NCBI GenBank assembly: GCA_033856255.1
Contig: JAWVFH010000055.1
Location: 102,075 to 166,074, forward strand
Length of the DNA: 64,000 nucleotides
Source of the DNA: WHSW01 sp033856255
Lineage (GTDB): Bacteria > Actinomycetota > Thermoleophilia > Solirubrobacterales > 70-9
Direction of reading: 5' to 3'
The first letter of the stretch is position 1. Every line of letters begins with the position of its first letter. A model generated the notes under the pieces. It was not told the origin of the DNA, made no database searches, and saw only the letters and a program-made list of their open reading frames with translations. Below are positions 62,172 through 64,000 of the stretch, piece after piece. The translations under genes were made by a program, and so were the position numbers.

Positions 62172-62204
62172 CGCCATATCGCCAAGTGGTAGGGCCCCTC
62201 CTTC
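62172..62204 (+). other. tRNA-Gln-like 5' half ending at position 34
   Basis: CGCCATA (1-7), TC, GCC, AAGTGGTAG, GGC, C, CCTCC and TTC fit tRNA positions 1-34, with the D arm nearly identical to bacterial tRNA-Gln. After TTC the sequence no longer pairs as an anticodon stem. It looks like the 5' side of a tRNA-Gln(CUG) gene cut at U32-U33-C34. Confidence 0.35.
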
Positions 62205-62351
62205 ATGACATTCCACGCGAAGCGGCGGCAACGCTCGAACGAATCGGAGATGTACTTCAGAAAGACCAGGCCTACGGCATTTTCGGCGAACCGTCCCTGC
62301 CGACCGAAGGCCCCCGGATAAGGAAACCCGGCGCTGAGCAGGGCGTTCTCC

Positions 62352-62504
62352 GATGGAGCTAGCCGGGCTCGAACCGGCGACCTTCTGATTGCGAAGCGGG
62401 GCGCCCCTGAACGCCATGACGTGGCGTTTGTGGCTCTATCAAGCGGAGTCGTGCCCGCGCTGCCTTGAACCGAGCCGCGGCGGATGCCTGTGGATGCGTG
62501 CGGA
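62352..62504 (-). repeat. Direct repeat A: tRNA half plus conserved non-coding arm
   Basis: These 153 bases align without a gap to 63848-64000 (127 of 153 identical by eye). Differences show no codon periodicity, so the module is non-coding. It contains the 42-nt tRNA-Ala half, about 85 bp of conserved spacer including GCGTTTGTGGCTC and ATCAAGCGGAGT, and the phased GGATG motifs. Confidence 0.8.
62354..62395 (-). other. tRNA-Ala(CGC) 3' half (positions 32-73)
   Basis: On the minus strand the 42 bases read TTCGCAA (anticodon loop), TCAGA, AGGTC, a paired T arm GCCGG-TTCGAGC-CCGGC, acceptor TAGCTCC and A73. No 5' half precedes it; instead CCCCGC stands directly before the loop. It is typical of a tRNA end displaced by site-specific integration. 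Confidence 0.75.
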
Positions 62505-62516
62505 TGTCGGTGGATT
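62482..62516. repeat. Four GGATG/GGATT motifs phased at exactly 10 bp
   Basis: GGATG starts at 62482, 62492 and 62502, and GGATT at 62512. The same phasing recurs at 63978, 63988 and 63998 (the last cut by the window end). A 10-bp period puts all copies on one face of the helix, as in integrase arm sites. Confidence 0.65.
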
Positions 62517-62544
62517 TGGGCACCAGAACGCGTTTGGTGCCCAA
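62516..62544. repeat. Perfect 9-bp inverted repeat next to the phased motifs
   Basis: TTGGGCACC at 62516-62524 is inverted at 62536-62544 (GGTGCCCAA) with an 11-base centre. It may be a further protein-binding site of the same att-like region or a terminator of the gene at 62647. Confidence 0.55.
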
Positions 62545-62646
62545 TGGATCCGGCGCTCCGCTGCCGCTTTCACGCGTGTTCACGCGAGCGCGCGACCGCG
62601 GGGACAACCTTGCCGCGCCGTCGCACTCGGATCCGACGGGGCCGCG

Positions 62647-63393
62647 TTAAATGAGGGCGATCACGAAGGGGACGTCGAGCAAGCTGTCATCCGAGTTCGC
62701 CCTCAGGGACACGTCGAAGACAGCAGGCGAGCCACTCACGCGGTGCAAGCTGACGACCGCGTCGTCCGGGCTTCCTAGCGGGTCCAGTGCGGTGCCCAGG
62801 GCAAGCATGGAACCTGCGCCGTTGAACCTGACCTCATAGGCCCCGGCGCCGATGCGCTCGGCCTCCACGGTTCCGCCGCTGCAGTTGTAGGGAAAGAGCA
62901 CGCCGGACGTCGTGAAGGTCGACGAAAAGGTCGAGCTTCCGTCGACGCGGGCGAAACCCTTCAACGCGCCTGACTGACTGGTGCAGGCGGGCCGGGTGAA
63001 GGCGGTGGAGTCGAGACCGTCCAGCATGCCCGCGTTACCAGCTGTAAGCGCGCTCGTCGCGGTGTCTGCGTTACCAGCCGTAAGCGCGCTCGTCGCGGTG
63101 TCTGCGCTCCCGGCGGTGTTCGCGGTACCGGCTGTTCCCGCGGTGGATGCCCGGTCTGCCGTGTCCGAGGAGTCTGCGCGCGCCGCGCTCGGAACTTTCC
63201 CGAGTTTCGACTCGTTCACCTGGGTGCCGCCGAGCGTGTCGTTCCTGAGCTTCTTCCCTTTGATCGTGCCATTCTGGATTTCCTGGCCGTTGATGGCGGA
63301 GGCGGCGTATCCCGTGCCTCCCAGTGCAACGAACAGGGCCACGAGTGCGACACTGTTGCGCCGCACCCACGCGAGGATCACGTTTCTGTTCAC
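62647..63393 (-). CDS. Secreted protein with short Ala/Thr/Asp repeats, Solirubrobacterales-type
   Basis: The 248-residue protein starts with a basic stretch and a membrane or signal segment VALVALFVALGGTGYAA, a motif I associate with a large family in Thermoleophilia. A middle region of short repeats (TAGTANTAGSADTATSALTAGNA) precedes a C-terminal beta domain with two Cys. Part of the repeat is a 36-bp tandem duplication. The GTG at 63393 overlaps the TGA of an upstream fragment, so it was part of an operon now cut by the tRNA scar. Confidence 0.8.
   Translation of the reverse strand: MNRNVILAWVRRNSVALVALFVALGGTGYAASAINGQEIQNGTIKGKKLRNDTLGGTQVNESKLGKVPSAARADSSDTADRASTAGTAGTANTAGSADTATSALTAGNADTATSALTAGNAGMLDGLDSTAFTRPACTSQSGALKGFARVDGSSTFSSTFTTSGVLFPYNCSGGTVEAERIGAGAYEVRFNGAGSMLALGTALDPLGSPDDAVVSLHRVSGSPAVFDVSLRANSDDSLLDVPFVIALI
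63032..63103 (-). repeat. 36-bp tandem duplication inside the 62647-63393 gene
   Basis: Units 63032-63067 and 63068-63103 differ by one base. Each encodes twelve residues (ADTATSALTAGN), so the duplication keeps the frame. Confidence 0.85.
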
Positions 63394-63554
63394 TGCGTTC
63401 GGCTAGCCCTTCCGGTGGCGTTCTCCGCCGACGCCTTCAAGAGCGCGCGCGCAGTGGACGACTTCCGCGTCAGCTCGAGCAGCTCGGAGAGCGAGTCGGA
63501 CAGGTAGTCGGCCAGCGTGTCGATGTCGGGCACGGCGTCGTAGTCTGCCAGCAA
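63390..63554 (-). CDS. Short CDS or C-terminal gene fragment before the tRNA-Val scar
   Basis: The frame ending in TGA at 63390 has the codon use of real genes here (NNC/NNG at nearly every third position) and encodes LADYDAVPDIDTLADYLSDS followed by a helical ELLELTRKSS segment. The only start is a TTG at 63554 without a Shine-Dalgarno. The open frame continues 60 bp more to the tRNA-Val half, so this is probably the 3' end of a gene truncated by integration. Its TGA overlaps the GTG at 63393. No family recognised. Confidence 0.5.
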   Translation of the reverse strand: MLADYDAVPDIDTLADYLSDSLSELLELTRKSSTARALLKASAENATGRASRTQ

Positions 63555-63615
63555 CCCGAAGCCGACGCCCCGTTGTAGCCCTCCGGAGCTCCTCAGATGC
63601 AGGGGGATCGTCGCA

Positions 63616-63657
63616 TCGGCGCGGCTGGTTTCGAACCAGCCACCTCGCGCGTGTGAA
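63616..63657 (-). other. tRNA-Val(CAC) 3' half (positions 32-73)
   Basis: On the minus strand 42 bases read TTCACAC, GCGCG, AGGTG, T arm GCTGG-TTCGAAA-CCAGC, acceptor CGCGCCG and A73. As in the Ala halves, CCCCGC precedes position 32 and no 5' half is present. Confidence 0.75.
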
Positions 63658-63663
63658 GCGGGG

Positions 63664-63847
63664 CTGTCACGCTTCCGCGAGTGAGTCGGAACAAGGGGTA
63701 CGCGACTCCCAGCAACGGGGCCGGAGAGGAATCGATGGCGGGGTCCGTCAGGCTGCCGCGCAACGAATCCGCAACCAACATTCCGGGTTTGACTACTCCC
63801 GGTGAGATCTCAGCAGGCAGAAAGCCAGCCGTAGCGGGCTTTCCGGA
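63664..63847. other. Spacer between tRNA halves, nothing recognised
   Basis: No frame has coding character. The plus-strand frame from 63681 runs on into the antisense of the tRNA-Ala half, so I do not call it a gene. Confidence 0.5.
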
Positions 63848-64000
63848 GATGGAGCTAGTCGGGCTCGAACCGACGACCTCCTGATTGCGAAGCGGGGAGC
63901 CATGACAGGCCGCGACGTCGCGTTTGTGGCTCGATCAAGCGGAGTGCCGCGCGTACTGCCTCGAATCCAGCCGCGACGGATGCCCGTGGATGGGTGCGGA
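63848..64000 (-). repeat. Direct repeat B, cut by the window end
   Basis: This is the second copy of the module at 62352, in the same orientation, and includes a tRNA-Ala half, the conserved arm and three phased GGATG/GGA motifs. It continues beyond 64000. Confidence 0.8.
63850..63891 (-). other. Second tRNA-Ala(CGC) 3' half (positions 32-73)
   Basis: It matches the half at 62354 except for three bases. Two of these are the partners of one T-stem pair (GTCGG/CCGAC here, GCCGG/CCGGC there), so pairing is kept. CCCCGC again precedes TTCGCAA. Confidence 0.75.

Noticed and set aside
62163..62607. Minus-strand ORFs through repeat A
   Set aside because: They read through the tRNA-Ala half, and differences between repeats A and B have no codon periodicity.
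63681..63884. Plus-strand ORF ending MELVGLEPTTS
   Set aside because: The end is the reverse reading of a tRNA T arm and acceptor, a well-known false protein ending. The frame stops inside the tRNA half.

Overview
The window reads as one contiguous stretch of chromosome from a high-GC Gram-positive bacterium. Very high GC at third codon positions, GTG and TTG starts, PASTA-kinase signalling and abundant secreted propeller proteins point to a deep-branching actinobacterium, most likely class Thermoleophilia (Solirubrobacterales-like); that placement is inference. No rRNA, complete tRNA, CRISPR array, transposase or intact integrase was seen.

Left part (1-19.8 kb). A partial SDR gene, an HNH nuclease, prephenate dehydratase and an unknown membrane protein precede a cell-division and cell-wall signalling block. 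A multi-membrane-span Ser/Thr kinase (3384) is followed by fhaA, fhaB, a PP2C phosphatase, an FtsW/RodA glycosyltransferase, a class B PBP, a four-PASTA PknB kinase and Ddl (4818-13075). From fhaB onward every gene overlaps the next by 1-4 nt. A third kinase lies downstream on the other strand. Then come a divergent DJ-1/AraC pair with operator-like palindromes, a secreted PepSY-like protein, dodecin, and a dedA-uppP-purM unit.

Middle (19.8-38.8 kb). This is a surface-polysaccharide region: CapD-type dehydratase, two LytR_C-domain paralogues, an O-antigen-ligase-like protein, a flippase, three glycosyltransferases, a sugar-phosphate transferase and two acyltransferase-fold proteins. It also holds a TetR regulator with a clear palindromic operator, a peptidoglycan amidase, a DUF3105 protein, an alpha/beta hydrolase, metF, and an MlaF-like ABC ATPase followed by an unannotated 45-residue gene.

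Right part (38.8-62 kb). An SDR gene is interrupted by an in-frame TAA. Next are a penicillin/AHL-acylase-type Ntn hydrolase, a CDP-alcohol phosphatidyltransferase, and a MoxR-DUF58-transglutaminase operon. After these come many exported proteins, including a sialidase-like Asp-box protein, an NHL protein and two large seven-repeat (probably seven-bladed) propellers, plus a bacterial proteasome-like hydrolase preceded by a 31-residue ORF.

Far right (62-64 kb). This is a scar zone made of tRNA halves. Three 42-nt tRNA 3' halves (two Ala-CGC, one Val-CAC) all begin at tRNA position 32 and are all preceded by the same CCCCGC. A tRNA-Gln-like 5' half ends exactly at position 34. The two Ala halves sit in 153-bp gapless direct repeats carrying GGATG motifs phased at 10 bp. 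I read these as attachment sites of a family of integrative elements that recombine at UUC (positions 32-34) of tRNAs whose anticodon starts with C.

A further window-wide signal: about a dozen first-of-unit genes have a TANNNT hexamer exactly 6-8 nt before the start codon, which implies leaderless transcripts. Genes with strong Shine-Dalgarno sequences lack it.
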